Below, piece by piece: positions 1 through 12,400 of a stretch of 64,000 nucleotides of DNA (the first letter of the stretch is position 1; each line of letters begins with the position of its first letter). The notes beneath the pieces are model-generated. The model was not told the origin of the DNA and did no database searches. It saw only the letters and a program-made list of their open reading frames with translations. The position numbers and the translations under genes were made by a program. Source of the stretch: Arachnopeziza araneosa. Taxonomy: Eukaryota > Ascomycota > Leotiomycetes > Helotiales > Arachnopezizaceae. The stretch covers positions 124,001 through 188,000 of the forward strand of contig QYAI01000064.1 in assembly GCA_003988855.1 (NCBI GenBank). Reading direction: 5' to 3'.

Positions 1-140
1 GCGCAGACGGTCGAGTTCCTGGACTAATCTTATCAGTTTCTGATTTGGCTCCTGGTCGTTGGCGGAGAGCGGCTGATGAGCGAGTGCTGATAAGGGTGTG
101 GCGTCGGGGAGGGCGTCACTTGGTGCGCCAGTCGATCACC
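1..140 (-). CDS. possible 3'-truncated exon at left edge
   Basis: On the minus strand an open frame of roughly 45 codons runs off the left edge. It is rich in Leu, Gln, Arg and Asp, and its last stretch (reading toward position 1) looks like a short coiled coil. A TGA stands upstream in the same frame, so if it is real it is an internal or terminal exon entered through an acceptor near 140-165. No family is recognisable. It may be chance. Confidence 0.2.
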
Positions 141-1214
141 GCAGTAGCTGTCTAATAAGCTTTCCAGCTGCGAGCAATCCGGCGTCTTCTCTCGGGGCTC
201 CCGTCGTCAGCCACGACGACTAGAAAAGCTTCGCCTCGAGAACTGACGTCTGGTAAGGTGCGAGATGGACAACCCACAGGCGGACCATCTGATTCCGCCG
301 AGGCAGGCCGCCGGGTATGCTGTCCATCACCCGTCATCGATCCCACCATGCACGCTGTGGCTGGAGGAGTCAGGAGATAGGGGAAATCCTTTCGCATATA
401 CGAAGTATGTCTTGGGACTAAAAAGACACGCGCGCCACTTCCTTAACTGGCTCCTCTGCCCGGTCCAGGCCAGAGCACTGATCTATCTGATCCTGACCGC
501 AACGGGGTAAATCCATGCCAGGAGAAAACGCTCCCAGATTGCAGAACTCAGCCTCGGAGATGAAGCATTCTCTCTTGCCATTCAATGTTGCGTGTAGCGT
601 CATTTGCTTCAGAGCTGAGTGGCCATCTCATGAATTTGATCATCTCGTTTTTTTGGTTATGTTTCTGTTCCTGGCTGACGTCGGCACGCAATTGGAAGTT
701 TCCCATCACGTCTGATAAGATGTGGATCCATCTCCAGACGTCATTCTCACTCCCCTAATCCCATGCATCTCGTTCCACCTCTGGCTCCTTCCCGTCGTCA
801 CCAGGCGTTGCAGCTTGAGTCAGTCCAGCTCTAAATGCAGCGAGAGCATCTGCATCTGATGGAGAGCAACACCAGATAAGAGCGACGGCGCTGAGAGCTG
901 AGTGATGTGTGTCGTGGAAATTTGAAATTTCCCCTTGGCGGTGCGGGGTCATGAATCATGTTTGGTTCTGGTCCATTTTCTGCTCAATACGCTCTGGTTC
1001 AAAAATGGGCGTCTCCGAGATGGTTGAATCAGGAAGGTCTAGAAGAGATACCTAGCCGACAACAGGCCATCCCATCAACAATAGGACCTGACTGGAACAT
1101 GGCTTGGATTGCATTGAGATCCATAGCGTCTATCCCCAGATTCAAATATCATCGGTTCCCTGCACCCTAAAAACATACCAAACCGTTGGTTTTGCTTTCT
1201 CGTCTGTGTTGACC
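141..1214. other. intergenic, no gene seen
   Basis: Only short overlapping frames on both strands, without convincing starts or splice sites. The last part should contain the promoter and leader of the carboxypeptidase gene. Confidence 0.5.
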
Positions 1215-3144
1215 ATGCTGCTGTCAAGGTTTCACTCGTTGTTGGCTGCTGTCCTTGGCTGGCTCACCATCCTTGGTGGAGCTTCCGGCCGAAGATTAAA
1301 CGACAAAGCACACTGGAGAGGAGGCCCTGATAGAGCGACTCTGAAGGCCAGAGAAGATATCCCAGCGGTAGAAGAGCGCTCGACGAAATATCAATTTCTT
1401 ACCAAAGCCACGCAACGTGAGTGCTTGACCCCGCTACTGGAGATATGATTCATACTGACATCTCATAGCATATCAAGTTACGTCTCTGCCAGATGTTCCA
1501 TTCGATATTGGTGAGATGTATGCTGGTCTGGTGCCGGTTGATGTCAAAGACCCCTCTCGAGCTTTATACTTTGTTTTCCAACCGACAGTTGCTCCAAAGC
1601 CGGTGGACGAGGTTGTCATCTGGTTGAATGGAGGACCAGGTTTGTCTGTGGATCCCTCTGTCAAATCTCTCTGACTTCTTCTAGGGTGCAGTTCGCTTGA
1701 AGGTTTCTTCCAGGAGAATGGTAGATTTCTCTGGCCAACCGGGAGTGCCGTTCCCTATCAGAATGATTATTCTTGGGTCAAGTAAGTCCACAGATTCTCG
1801 CTTGGCTGATTATGTTCATACTAATCTAGAATAGTTTAACAAACGTTCTATGGTAAGATCACCTTGAATCATAAACCATCATATGGATATCTGGTGCTTC
1901 AAATGTCAATTGCACATAATTGGGCTGCTTGACTACCTCGCCATGTGATGACATAACTGACCTGTCAATAGGGTTGAACAACCAGTCGGCACTGGTTTCT
2001 CCATTGGAAATGTCACCGCCACTAATGAAGAGGACATCGCTGAAGATTTTGTCAAATTCTTTAAAAATTTCGAAATCCTCTTTGGCATCAAGAACTTCAA
2101 AATCTACGTCACGGGAGAATCTTATGCCGGGAGATTCGTGCCGTATATCTCCAGTGCCATGATCGATCAGAACGATACTACATACTTTGATTTATCTGGT
2201 AGGACTTCCATCCTGTAGTAGATGGCATCTAATAACGTCATTCAGGAGCCATCACCTATGACCCATGTATTGGTGCTTATGACTTTAGCGCCGGAGAGGT
2301 CACCACGCTGCCATTCATTCAAGAGAATAACGAGATTCTCGGTCTCAATGCGAGTCTCATCGAGGCAATTGCGGAACTCGACGAGTCTTGTGGCTATGCT
2401 GCATATCGAGAAAAATACTTGACCTTCCCACCCCCAGGTCTCCAGCCTCCAGAGTTTTACAATTATGATACAGAATTTACATGTGATGTCTTTGATTATG
2501 TTTTTGAAGCTGCACTCATGGTCAATCCTTGTTTCAACATCTATCATATCACGGACGCCTGCCCCCTCGCTTCCGACGTACTTGGTTTTCCAGGTTCGCT
2601 GGAATACATCACTCCCGGCCTGCCCGTGTACTTTGATCGCGCCGATGTCAAGAAGGCTATGCACGCTCCAAGTATCCCATGGTACGAATGTTCTCTCGGG
2701 CCCGTCTTCATCTCCCCCACCCCCGGTCCAGACGACGAATTCCAACAGGACACATCTCTGGACCCAATCCAACACGTCCTTCCGAAAGTCATCGAGCACA
2801 CCAACCGCGTCCTGGTCTCCAACGGCGACTTGGACATGGTCATCATCACAAATGGCACACTCCTCTCCATCCAGAACATGACGTGGGGCGGTAAACTGGG
2901 GTTCCAACGCCGACCCGACAAGCCGATCATCATCACCGAACCGGATCTTCAGTACGAGGCCATCTTTGATGCCAATGGATACAACGGCTTCGATGATCCT
3001 CAAGGCACAATGGGAATCCAGCATTTCGAACGTGGCCTCATGTGGGCCGAGACGTTCCAGTCGGGTCATCAGCAACCGACCTATCAGCCTCGATCGTCGT
3101 ATAGACATCTACAGTGGTTGTTGAAACACATTGAGATCTTGTAG
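1215..3144 (+). CDS. secreted S10 serine carboxypeptidase
   Basis: Six exons (1215-1416, 1469-1639, 1685-1781, 1835-1852, 1972-2198, 2246-3144) join in frame to 537 aa. The start was chosen because the first ~25 residues form a hydrophobic signal peptide; an ATG at 1104 is in frame but would bury it. Peptidase S10 landmarks appear in order: WLNGGPG split by intron 2 and continuing GCSS, the oxyanion region; LTNVLWVEQPVGTGFS; the nucleophile motif GESYAGR; NGDLD with the catalytic Asp region; and a late SGH with the catalytic His. The family removes C-terminal residues from peptides at acid pH, in vacuoles or outside the cell. The signal peptide and absence of a C-terminal membrane anchor suggest secretion rather than the Kex1 type. 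Exon 4 is only 18 nt. Confidence 0.93.
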
Positions 3145-4495
3145 GGGTTCGCTATTGATTAATGGTAATGACCTGGGATGAGATCGGATGACGGATATTG
3201 ATCTTGAGTATAGTAATGATAATTATGTCTCCATCTTGCAGTCTCGGCTGTCAAGTATCTGTCTCATTGGTTTTGATCCATCCATTCTTCTCCTTTCTTT
3301 TCTTCTCTCCTTCTTCGCTGTTCTTCTCGCAAAGAGTGGTTCGGACCAAGTTCTCTGACCACTTGAAGCCGTCGTCCTGGCCATGCGTGGGTTACTATGG
3401 TCCAACCCCCTCTCTGCATGCACAAGGTGCTGACTAGTACTGGCCGTCGGTCCCCATTGGTCCTTGCTCACCCTGCATGTAATCTTCCCCCTCCCGATCG
3501 CCCGGGGCTTTTTCTCGCTTGCACGGCCCCGACGCACGTCGAACCGCAGCTGCATGTACCCGCCAGAGGGGACGTGGACGATGTTTACCATGTGCGAGGA
3601 CTGGTCCAGTTCAACTGGATATTTCCGTTTTTTATATGGCTTATTTCTATTCTAAATGCATAAGTGCACAGTACACTTGGTTTGGCCACCGAGGGAGAGT
3701 ATATGAATGGCGATTCGGAGAAGTCAAAATCACGTACGGATCACAAAGTACCAAGTGATGACATGCTCGTTGACATGGAATCACCCGCCGCGCTGGTAAA
3801 GGTGCGGAAGCGTGTCCGACCCAGTCGTCTGGCGGCTCGGCTACGAGGGAGAAGTCAGAGAGCTGCATCAGCGGGTCCCGCCCATCCTCTCTCTGCTTCA
3901 AGGGAACATCAAAGGCTTGAGACGGTGATTGGCCCTGACTTTGGGAAAGCCGGTGCAGGTGAAGAGATATAACTCTTTCCAAGACCGTCGTTACTAGATC
4001 AGCGACCGAGTTTTAAAGAATCTTCTGAACCATTCTTCATGCTGATTGCGTGATGTTGTTACCTGAATTGAAATTGTCTTCTCAAGTCCACAACTGTCAT
4101 CCATAACCTTTTAATTGGATTGATTGCTTGATAGGAACGATGGCGGCATGGTCGCCCTCAGCTCCGGCTAAAGCAGCCGTCTTTTCACCGCTCCAAAACC
4201 TTGCGAATAGCTTCAATCTTTCCTTTTCGAGCTTATCGCCTCTCACCCCCAGGTCCCCACGCACGTGAAGATCACTTGCAGGGAGCTGCAGCTACGCACC
4301 CAATGGGATGGCCGCTATTACCTCGCCCGGCTGCACCTTGCCAGCTGAAAGGGCAGCACCTGCATGATTCTGACAGCACCCCTCCATCGAGGTGGTTTCT
4401 CGCATCGCTTCATTCATCACCCCTCATTCATCATCTCTCTCTCTCGGATTTTCTCTTCGTTTCTGTCATCTTGAACATCCATCTCTTGTATCAAA
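3145..4495. other. intergenic, 1.35 kb
   Basis: No supported gene. The open frames here lack conserved motifs and mostly lack ATG starts. The 3' end carries the CT-rich leader of the peroxidase gene. Confidence 0.5.
4415..4495 (+). promoter_or_regulatory. CT-rich leader upstream of peroxidase
   Basis: A pyrimidine-rich tract with repeated TCTC/CATC steps sits immediately before the ATG at 4496. Such tracts are common just upstream of transcription starts in filamentous ascomycetes. No clear TATA box is seen. Confidence 0.4.
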
Positions 4496-5460
4496 ATGGC
4501 AACCAGCAACCCACCCGCCGGCCATCCGCCCTTTGACTGGACGAAGTGGGAACCAGCCGGAGAAGGCGATGGTTTGTCTCTCAGTCTTATCTTCCTCGCT
4601 CCTCATCTCATCCCTCATCTCATCCCTCATCTCATCCCTCATCTCATCCTCTCACCAGCTAACACCACCCAGTCCGCTCTCCCTGCCCCATGATCAACGC
4701 CCTCGCCAACCACCACATCCTGCCGCACTCAGGCCGCGGCCTCACCAAGCCCATGGTCGTTGACGTGCTGACCAAATCCATCAACCTCTCCTCGGGCATC
4801 TCCAACGTCTTCGCCTCGGTGGCGCTGACCACCAACCCCGACCACGCCACCCACACCTTCGACCTGGACAACCTGGACAAGCACGGCATCATCGAGCACG
4901 ACGTCTCCCTCACCCGCAACGACGTCGCCTTTGGCGACAACCACTCCTTCGATCCCCACGTGTGGGCCAAGGTCCTTGCCACGTACGACGGCCTCGCCAC
5001 GACCGATTTCAAGACCGTGAGCAAGGCGCGCTACGACCGCGTCCAGGCCAGCAAACAGGCCCATGTCCAGGGGAAGAAGGATTGGCAGTACGGCATCAAG
5101 GAGTTCATCCTGAGTTACGGGGAGAGTGCGCTGTTCTTAAGTCTGTTGGGAGATCCGAAGAATGGGAAGATCCCGATTGAGTATTTGAAGGTGTTGGTTG
5201 GTACGTGTGATTTCCTCGTGTTGAGACGAGAAGGACTGCCGTGCTGATCAGATGCAGAGCAGGAGAGACTACCCTACAAGGAAGGCTGGAGACCGAATGC
5301 CCAGCCCGTAACCCAGTCGGATATGAACCATCTCATCCTCAACCTGATCGAGTCTAACGAGCACAAGGCCGCCGAGGCCGCCGAGGTGGGCCTGGGCACG
5401 GTTCATGCGGTCCAGACGGCGGTGACGAGCATTCTCCCGTCGTACTGCTCCATCATGTGA
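4496..5460 (+). CDS. heme-thiolate peroxidase (chloroperoxidase family)
   Basis: Three exons (4496-4571, 4673-5200, 5258-5460) give 268 aa. Joining exon 1 to exon 2 creates the family signature: a Pro-Cys-Pro motif about 30 residues in, followed by NALANHHILPHSGRG. The Cys is the axial thiolate ligand of heme in Caldariomyces chloroperoxidase and in unspecific peroxygenases (Peroxidase family 2, PF01328). An Asn-His-rich segment and a Glu further on occupy the expected distal heme region. There is no signal peptide, so the protein is probably intracellular, unlike classical secreted members. At 268 aa it is a short-type member. It could halogenate or oxygenate substrates; the substrate is not deducible. 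Intron 1 contains a 12-bp minisatellite. Confidence 0.9.
4602..4649 (+). repeat. 12-bp minisatellite, 4 perfect copies, in an intron
   Basis: Four head-to-tail copies of CTCATCTCATCC lie in intron 1 of the peroxidase gene, between donor 4572 and acceptor 4672. The copies are identical, so copy number may vary between strains. Confidence 0.95.
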
Positions 5461-6016
5461 TTCTGGCCTATGGACACTGAAATAGATATACATACGCTAT
5501 CTAGATCCAGATATCTTGGCTAGGGAACTCGTTAATGAAAACTTTCAGATTCTTATATTGCTGCTAAAATCCAAGCTTCTCGATTATCAGTGATGTGAGA
5601 TTAATGTTCTTGGGCTGGTGGTGACGATTTGGAGAATAGATACTGATAGGACATGTGGATTGAATCAATCTTAGCAGACGCCTGTAAACATGTAACCTCT
5701 TTCTTTCGGATGAACCACGCGACCAAGTGAGTGAGCTATCCTACAAATCAAACAAGCCTCTCCATCTGATCCTCATGCTGTGCCTGAATAAGATATCAGA
5801 GACTAGTCGAGACCCTTGATATTCCACGCAAGTCTGGCAGTCTGGGTGGATGATTGTGTTTGCGGCACTGCCCGCGCGTTCATCGGGACTCGTATGCGTG
5901 TAGCCGCAGGATCAACTCACGTGTTTAACAAGCAACATAAGACTGTGGAGAGAACGGTAGTTTTGATTCTGTGATAATCTGGACAACGCATGATTCCTGT
6001 GACGGAACCGACCCCT
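5461..6016. other. intergenic between convergent genes
   Basis: The region between the 3' ends of the peroxidase gene and the minus-strand orphan gene. Nothing is seen apart from AT-rich 3' sequence. Confidence 0.5.
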
Positions 6017-7934
6017 TTATGCAGATTCTCCTTTCTTGTAACTGAGACCAATCAGAAGATCGCAACTGTTGTTAAAGATCGGGTCCTTCATCTCAAAAGT
6101 TCCACCCCCAGGGAAGATGAACTTGTTCTGACCATTCAGCGCCACTTCAACGGACTTCGAAATCCCATCCCATACCGATGTCGCCTCGACAAAATATTTC
6201 ACCAAAAATTTCACGCCGTCTTTAATACTATCAATGTTGCATGAGTCCCGAAGAGCCTTCAGGACATCCGAAAGTAGACCGTCTTCCTTGACTTCATTCG
6301 TGACTGATATTATAGGAGTAGTATTCTGTGTTGTTACTTGGAGGCCGCCAGACGACACGGAACGGAAAATTAGATCTGTGGTCCAGGTGATGTTCACGTG
6401 AGTGACGGTAGTAACATTAGCCAAAGCTCCTGTTCCTTTCAGGGCGGTGTTGAGATCCGTATCTAGCTTTATAAGGAAGTTGAGGCGAACCTTCCCTTCG
6501 CCGATGAGTGGGGAAATGGTGACGCTTGTCGCGGAGACTACTTTATACTCGGTAGCTTTATCCATCAGAAAATTAAGCTCTGTCTTAGTGCTATGCGACT
6601 TCGCGTTGTTCCATGTGAACTTTTTAGCCTTCGAATCTTGTGTTACCCACTGGATCATATGAGTTAGCATACTTCCAGATCTTCATGTGGAGAACAAGGA
6701 AATGGCAGAGGCTAGGAAGTATTCAAAATCTATTCTGCCTTGAAAGAGAATCACTCGAAGTGAGCTGAGCCTGCAGGTGATATTTGGGCATCTGGGAAGC
6801 TCTTGGGGACTCTTACATCAAATTTGGTATCCGAAGCTGCCGGCTCGCCACTGTCGTTTAGCCACCACTTGGTACTCTCCGGAAATTGTTTCATGCTCAA
6901 GTAATGCGCAATTGCATTAGCGGCGGAGACTGTCTCGACATTGATCGATCTGACCTTGCCCAATATGAAGTATTCCCAGAAGTTCGCTTTGGACATAGCC
7001 ATTGTCCCTCCTAATGCGCCATAAAACCAGTCTCCAGACCACTCGAGATCTTTCGTCGGCATTTCATTTCTACCAGTCACCTCCGTAAACAGGAAAGCGT
7101 TGAAATCGTTATCAATCGAGCTGTTCCCCGGAAGTCCGCCTGGCCGATGGTTGATTGTCTGAAGCCGAACCTTTGTTGGTGGAAGTGTCGGGGCCTCTGG
7201 TGAAACGATTTGGGCATCTTGTGGCGATTTCACTGTGACAGCGTAGCCAAGAACATTGCGCTTGTTGTTCTCGATGAGCGTACCAATGTAAGCATCCGCG
7301 AATTGCTTGATGTTGGCATCGTTGGCAATCTTCTCGGCTGCTGTTTGGCCTTCCATGCCGGGGAATTCGGACTTGTCGAGCGCAAAAATTGAAAGCTCCG
7401 TTGATCCAAAATCGATCATCAACTGTTCCACACTATAGGAATTTGGGTGGAGAAGCTTTTCTAGGATTGTTTTGTCTTCTATGGTCGTGATCTTTTTGAG
7501 GCTGAAATCGACGTAAAAAGACATTTTCCAGCCATTGATGGGCTTTTCTTCTTCTATGGCTGCTGGGAATTTCTTTTGACCCTCCGGTCTTGGAGGGCGC
7601 CAAGAGTAGCAATATGTGCCTGATTCAAAACATACAGTGAAAATTGCTCTATCCGCACCCTTTTCATCAATCAGCCGAACTGTTGGTGGGCTAAGAATGC
7701 CATTCATCGATATGCCGAGGGAATCGATAGCGACATCAAATTTGGAGAATTCATCATGATAGGCATTGAAGGTGTACTCCAAACTTTGATTCTTTAAAAC
7801 AACATTAGTTGACATAATAAATAATGTGACTCGATACTTACGATGTTTGCTTGTGACAGGGCGATAACTTGGTCATAGTCTTGAAGTTTCAGGCCTAACC
7901 TTGAAGCAGAAGTTGCAGATCCAGCTCCGGCCAT
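6017..7934 (-). CDS. 566-aa orphan, P-47/TULIP-like protein
   Basis: Three exons on the minus strand (7934-7842, 7791-6817, 6649-6017) join in phase 0. The second intron was placed from a perfect GTAAGA donor inside the longer open frame and an acceptor preceded by a GCTAAC branch site; this removes the apparent stop. The product has no signal peptide and no membrane segment. It begins with a conserved-looking segment (LQDYDQVIALSQANIN) followed by alternating beta-strand-like sequence throughout. The last 70 residues include FIFPGGGTFEM and a closing DLLIGLSYK strand. The organisation distantly recalls the Clostridium P-47/OrfX family, which has tubular lipid-binding (TULIP) folds. That assignment rests on pattern memory, not a search, so function is unknown. 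It is divergently arranged with the 1224-aa gene at 9412. Confidence 0.75.
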
Positions 7935-9411
7935 TGTAGGTGTGATTCAAGAGGTGAGAGAGAAATAGTAAGATAAATCGTGTGATGCACCTTAGCAGAT
8001 AGATGATATGATGCCAAGACTGTGAGTTGTTCTACTATGTAGGTGTTTGACTTCTATTGACCGGAATAGCAGCAACCTCACTAGGGACAACTTGGGACAC
8101 GATATATAAGAATCCTATGACTTTTTCAGAATACGGAGGTTCCCGCCAAAAGTAAGCGACCTACAGACCCTACCCACCCCCTGAACACGCTAAAGACGCC
8201 CTAAAGGCACTCCACGTCTATACACTCAGGGAACACGACCCGGAGTGCTTTCCGCCTCCGTTCTCAGTTAGTACAGACTTTTTGCAGATTGGTTTCAATA
8301 CCTTCCTATCGAATGCTTGCTTTTCACACGCAGCTTTCGGCTCGAACTAAAGCATGGGAGACACCTTAGGTCCCGCGGTGGCTTGAGACGGGTCTTCCGG
8401 TTTCGTTATATCTTGTGCTTGGACCAGGTGATGAGGGGCATGTTGCTAACAGCGGTGAAGGCGTCTAGAACGGTGGAGGAAACATTGCGTGCAGTACAGT
8501 AAAGGGAAGTCGCAAATGCCCATCCGAACTTGATGGTATAAAGTAGACAAAAGTCATCGAGATAGTATGCATTTGTGCCACTTTGTTGCCAAAGTTCCTG
8601 TCCCAAACAATTGAAAGAATTGAGGATCTCACGGTCACCGTGCACTGTGCCAACCCTTTTCCAATGCCATCTGTAATTTAGTTACTTGCCATCTTTCTTC
8701 TCTCTCTATGTTAACAATATTCCGGATACTGCGGCAGATTTTTATCAAGCCACAGGCCATGATAATCCAAGTGGCGCGCTTGAGGCTCGCTGAACGCTGC
8801 AATGTCCGTACCCCCAGCCGCTCCGTATCCGGCGGCAAAAGACCTTGTGGACCAGTGTTGGCATGCGTTCCCCAAAAAAAAAGTGGAAAAAAAAGCAATA
8901 CATAGTTACGCCATTTACAATCTCGCCCGCTCTGACTTCTCCCCGCTCGAGATTGTGATCAAGACTCGCATTCAACAACCCCCAAGCATGCTGGCCTCGA
9001 CTCTGTCTGTTGCTATAGGTCGTATTTTGGATTTGTGAATCCGCCACGTGTTGTAAAAGAGCTGAGATACCATTTACGCTATTGATTTAGTGATAGAAGG
9101 TGCATAAATCACCGCATAGAACGTGTTCTCGCTCTCGCACTATCTTGGAATGCTGAACAATAGCTGCACAGCTCAGCCAAGTTATCCTTTGGCTGGCTGA
9201 TTGGCCAAATTTGAGATCCAACATTTACCCTTTGACGTTTATGACACCGCCTCTCAAGTTCTGGTTTGTACAATATGTATGGCCAAGAACATACCAAGAT
9301 TACATTCCTGACTTTCAAAATACACATCACCGTTTCGGTAGACTTTTCGTGAACTCCTGGAGCTTTCTCCCACACTAAACAGTGCTGAGGAATCCAATTC
9401 TACTGCTCATC
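7935..9411. promoter_or_regulatory. divergent intergenic region of the orphan pair
   Basis: 1477 bp separate the start codons of two divergently transcribed large orphan genes. Short frames occur but none has a credible start or motif. If the pair is co-regulated, shared binding sites should lie here. None is recognised. Confidence 0.4.
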
Positions 9412-12400
9412 ATGGCTCAAATTACTTCACAATGCGAGATGATGCAGAACGCTGTCGCGGCGGGACCCATCAAATTGAAAGGCAGATTCTTTGCGGTTGA
9501 AGATGGACAAGGGGAGCCGATGATATTTTCTATTGACCAGAACGGAAAACTCTGCCTCATCATGAAAGATGGCTCCGGAGAGAATGTCCTCTTGAATCTC
9601 AATGAGAAGTTTGCAGTACCAGATGATCATACTATCAGTGCGCTGGCAGCAACTCAAAACCGAAATGGAAAGATACACCTTTGCTTTGCAGCAAGCAAGG
9701 GAGGTGATGCTAGCAAGTTGTACTTTTTGCAACCTATGGGCACCGGGTTGGATGTGTGGGACGTCCCTTCTCTCGACTCTCTTTGCTACAAGGGAGAGCA
9801 GTGGAAGATTCAAGTTCAAGACATTTTACTCGTGAGTTGTTCTTGAACGACTTACATATGTGAGCTACTAAAAGTGATACAGGGTACAAGCAATGATTCC
9901 ACGGGACCAGAAACCTTGTATCCGCAGGCTTTTCTTGTCTTCAATCACATTGGAAAAGACACTAAGGATATTTGGGCTCTGACAATCAGTACCCAGGAAA
10001 AGTCCTGGACCAAGGGGACGTTTGAAATGGTTTGCAACCCAGATCAAATTCTTGATATGTGTGTTGGCAACCTTCGCTTATATCGTGGTCTATTCATACT
10101 TTCAAAGGAGGACACTCTCAAACTTCGATTTGTTGGTTTAGATCCAAGAAAACCAAATGCCGTACTGGCTCCGATTTCTCAGCCAGTACCCGCAAATGCA
10201 AGCCATCTAGCTTCATTTGAGAACAAGGACGGCAAAACAGACCTTCTTATCAGTGGCGATGCCTTGACTTGGAGAAGTGCTCAGGATTGCTTTGTAGGTT
10301 CTAAAAAGCAAACTGTGATTGCCGACACTACTGCATCTAACCTGCTTCAAATGGTCGTTGGACAAAAAGGGAACTTGATTTCAGTTTGGGCGCTGAATCG
10401 ACAACACTCACTGTCATACCAAGAATTTCAGCTCGATCCAAATGGACCACCAAAACCACTCAGCCCTTCCATGCCTCTACTTGACAACATCAAAGGGAAC
10501 GGGCGATTCGCAACCTTGCTAAGTCCAACACATGGCCAGAAGATTTTCGTTGTCGACGAGGCAAACAATATGAAGATGCTTGAACAAAGTGTCCAGACCG
10601 CATTGTGGCAACCGGCTGTGGATGTTTCGCTTCCAAACTCAGATGAGATGATCGAGTTCCAATCACATACTGTTCAGTTTCAATTGAATGATAAAAGCGG
10701 ACTACCAATCAGTGGAAAGGAGCTAATGCTCTGTTCTTCCTCATCGACTGAAATCATTGTGAACGGCATTAATATTCGAACTTCTCCAGCGGGGTCCACT
10801 ATTCACACCGACGAGGCGGGAGCAATTTCGATTGTTATTCGAAGCGATGGTCTCAGTGCACCTCTGTTGGAACTGAAGGATCAAGATATCGGCAGCTCTA
10901 TATTTCCCGGTGGATCATTTAAGATTGATCCTATGAAGAGGCTATGGGATACCGTTGGTTCAGTCAAGTCTGCCAAGGATCTTACTGACATGAAGATGCC
11001 TAATGGGGAAAGTTTTGTTCGCGGGAACGTTAGTAAGGACGATCTGGAGAAAGCCGCAAAAGCATTAAAGGACCTGGGTACAGCCAGAATCGACCTTTTA
11101 TTGGAATCAAACGCAATACAGGACCTGAAGAAATCCGCAAATGACCTTGTATCGAGTGCAAAAACAGAGATCGGATCAATGGGAGTACAAGTGATGCAAG
11201 CGGCCGGTGTACCTGCTGACCGAGCCTGGGGTATTTGGTATTGGATCTGTGAGAAGATCAAGAGTGGGTATGAATGGAGCGTCCAAAAACTGAAGGCTGG
11301 ATGGGAATTCGTTGTTAAAATCGCCGGAAAAGCATGGAATTTTTTGCTTGAGTGTGCCTCTCATGTTGCTTCCGCAATGCAAAAAGTGCTCGAAGCTATC
11401 ACCAAAGGATGGGAATGGGTCAAAAATAAGCTCTCATTCATATTCACATGGTCCGATATCCTGGATGTCAAGAATATCTTCAGCAATTATATGGTCCAGG
11501 CAATTCTCGTGGGTGCTGATAGTATCAGTGACTTGGAGGAGAAAGCGGATCAGTATTTTGCGGACATGCGGATGAAGGTACAACTGATGAAAGCAATGAA
11601 GCTGAAACTTCCGAAAGAATTGCAATTCCTCAGTCCCAACTCAAAAGGCTCCTCTGATGATGGCGACAAGAAATCCACCGAAGCGATGACTAGTCCCCAA
11701 GCGCAGTTTGGTTCAAATCATCTAAAACAAGGCACGACAAAACTTCCGGCTCGTACTAAAGGGCAGACAACGATTGAACGAGTAATCCTGCGGCTCAAGA
11801 AAGTCTGGGACCAGATGAAAGCACTCGCCGAGCGGTGCAAGGTCAACTTGATCGACCTATTCAAATCACCAGAGATAAATCTTGAACTGCTCTTACAGAA
11901 GGTTGGCTTCGACTTACTTGAAGACGCCCTCGGTGTCTTACAAAGTCTTGTGACAGGATTATTGGGCTCTATTTCAGATTTAATTGTGGAGTTGGCTGAT
12001 GCCATCACGACTGAGATCAAGATCCCAGTTCTGAGCCCCCTCTACAAGAAGATATCAGGGGGTCACGCTTTAACCATCTTGGATCTGATATGTTTCTGCG
12101 TCGCCATACCGACCACAATAGTATACAAAACCGTGGTTGGGAAGAATCCAGCAGACCTACCTGGGCTCGAGGAATTGAAGAAGCCAGACGCACACAAGAA
12201 GGAACTGGATGAGCGCATGGGACGATTGGGTGAAGACTCTGAGGCGACCAATCAATCGAAACCTAGTGCTTCCAAGTCCGCGGTGTCCCATTCAGTCAGA
12301 CTCCCAGAAATGAAGCCAGAAACATTTGCCATCCGAGCACCGATTGGCGAAAATAATACAGAAGAAAAGATGGCGTCTACAACATCGGGATTTTCCGCCG

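Noticed and set aside
2242..3108. 288-codon minus-strand frame
   Set aside because: Antisense shadow of the last carboxypeptidase exon, which has clear S10 motifs.
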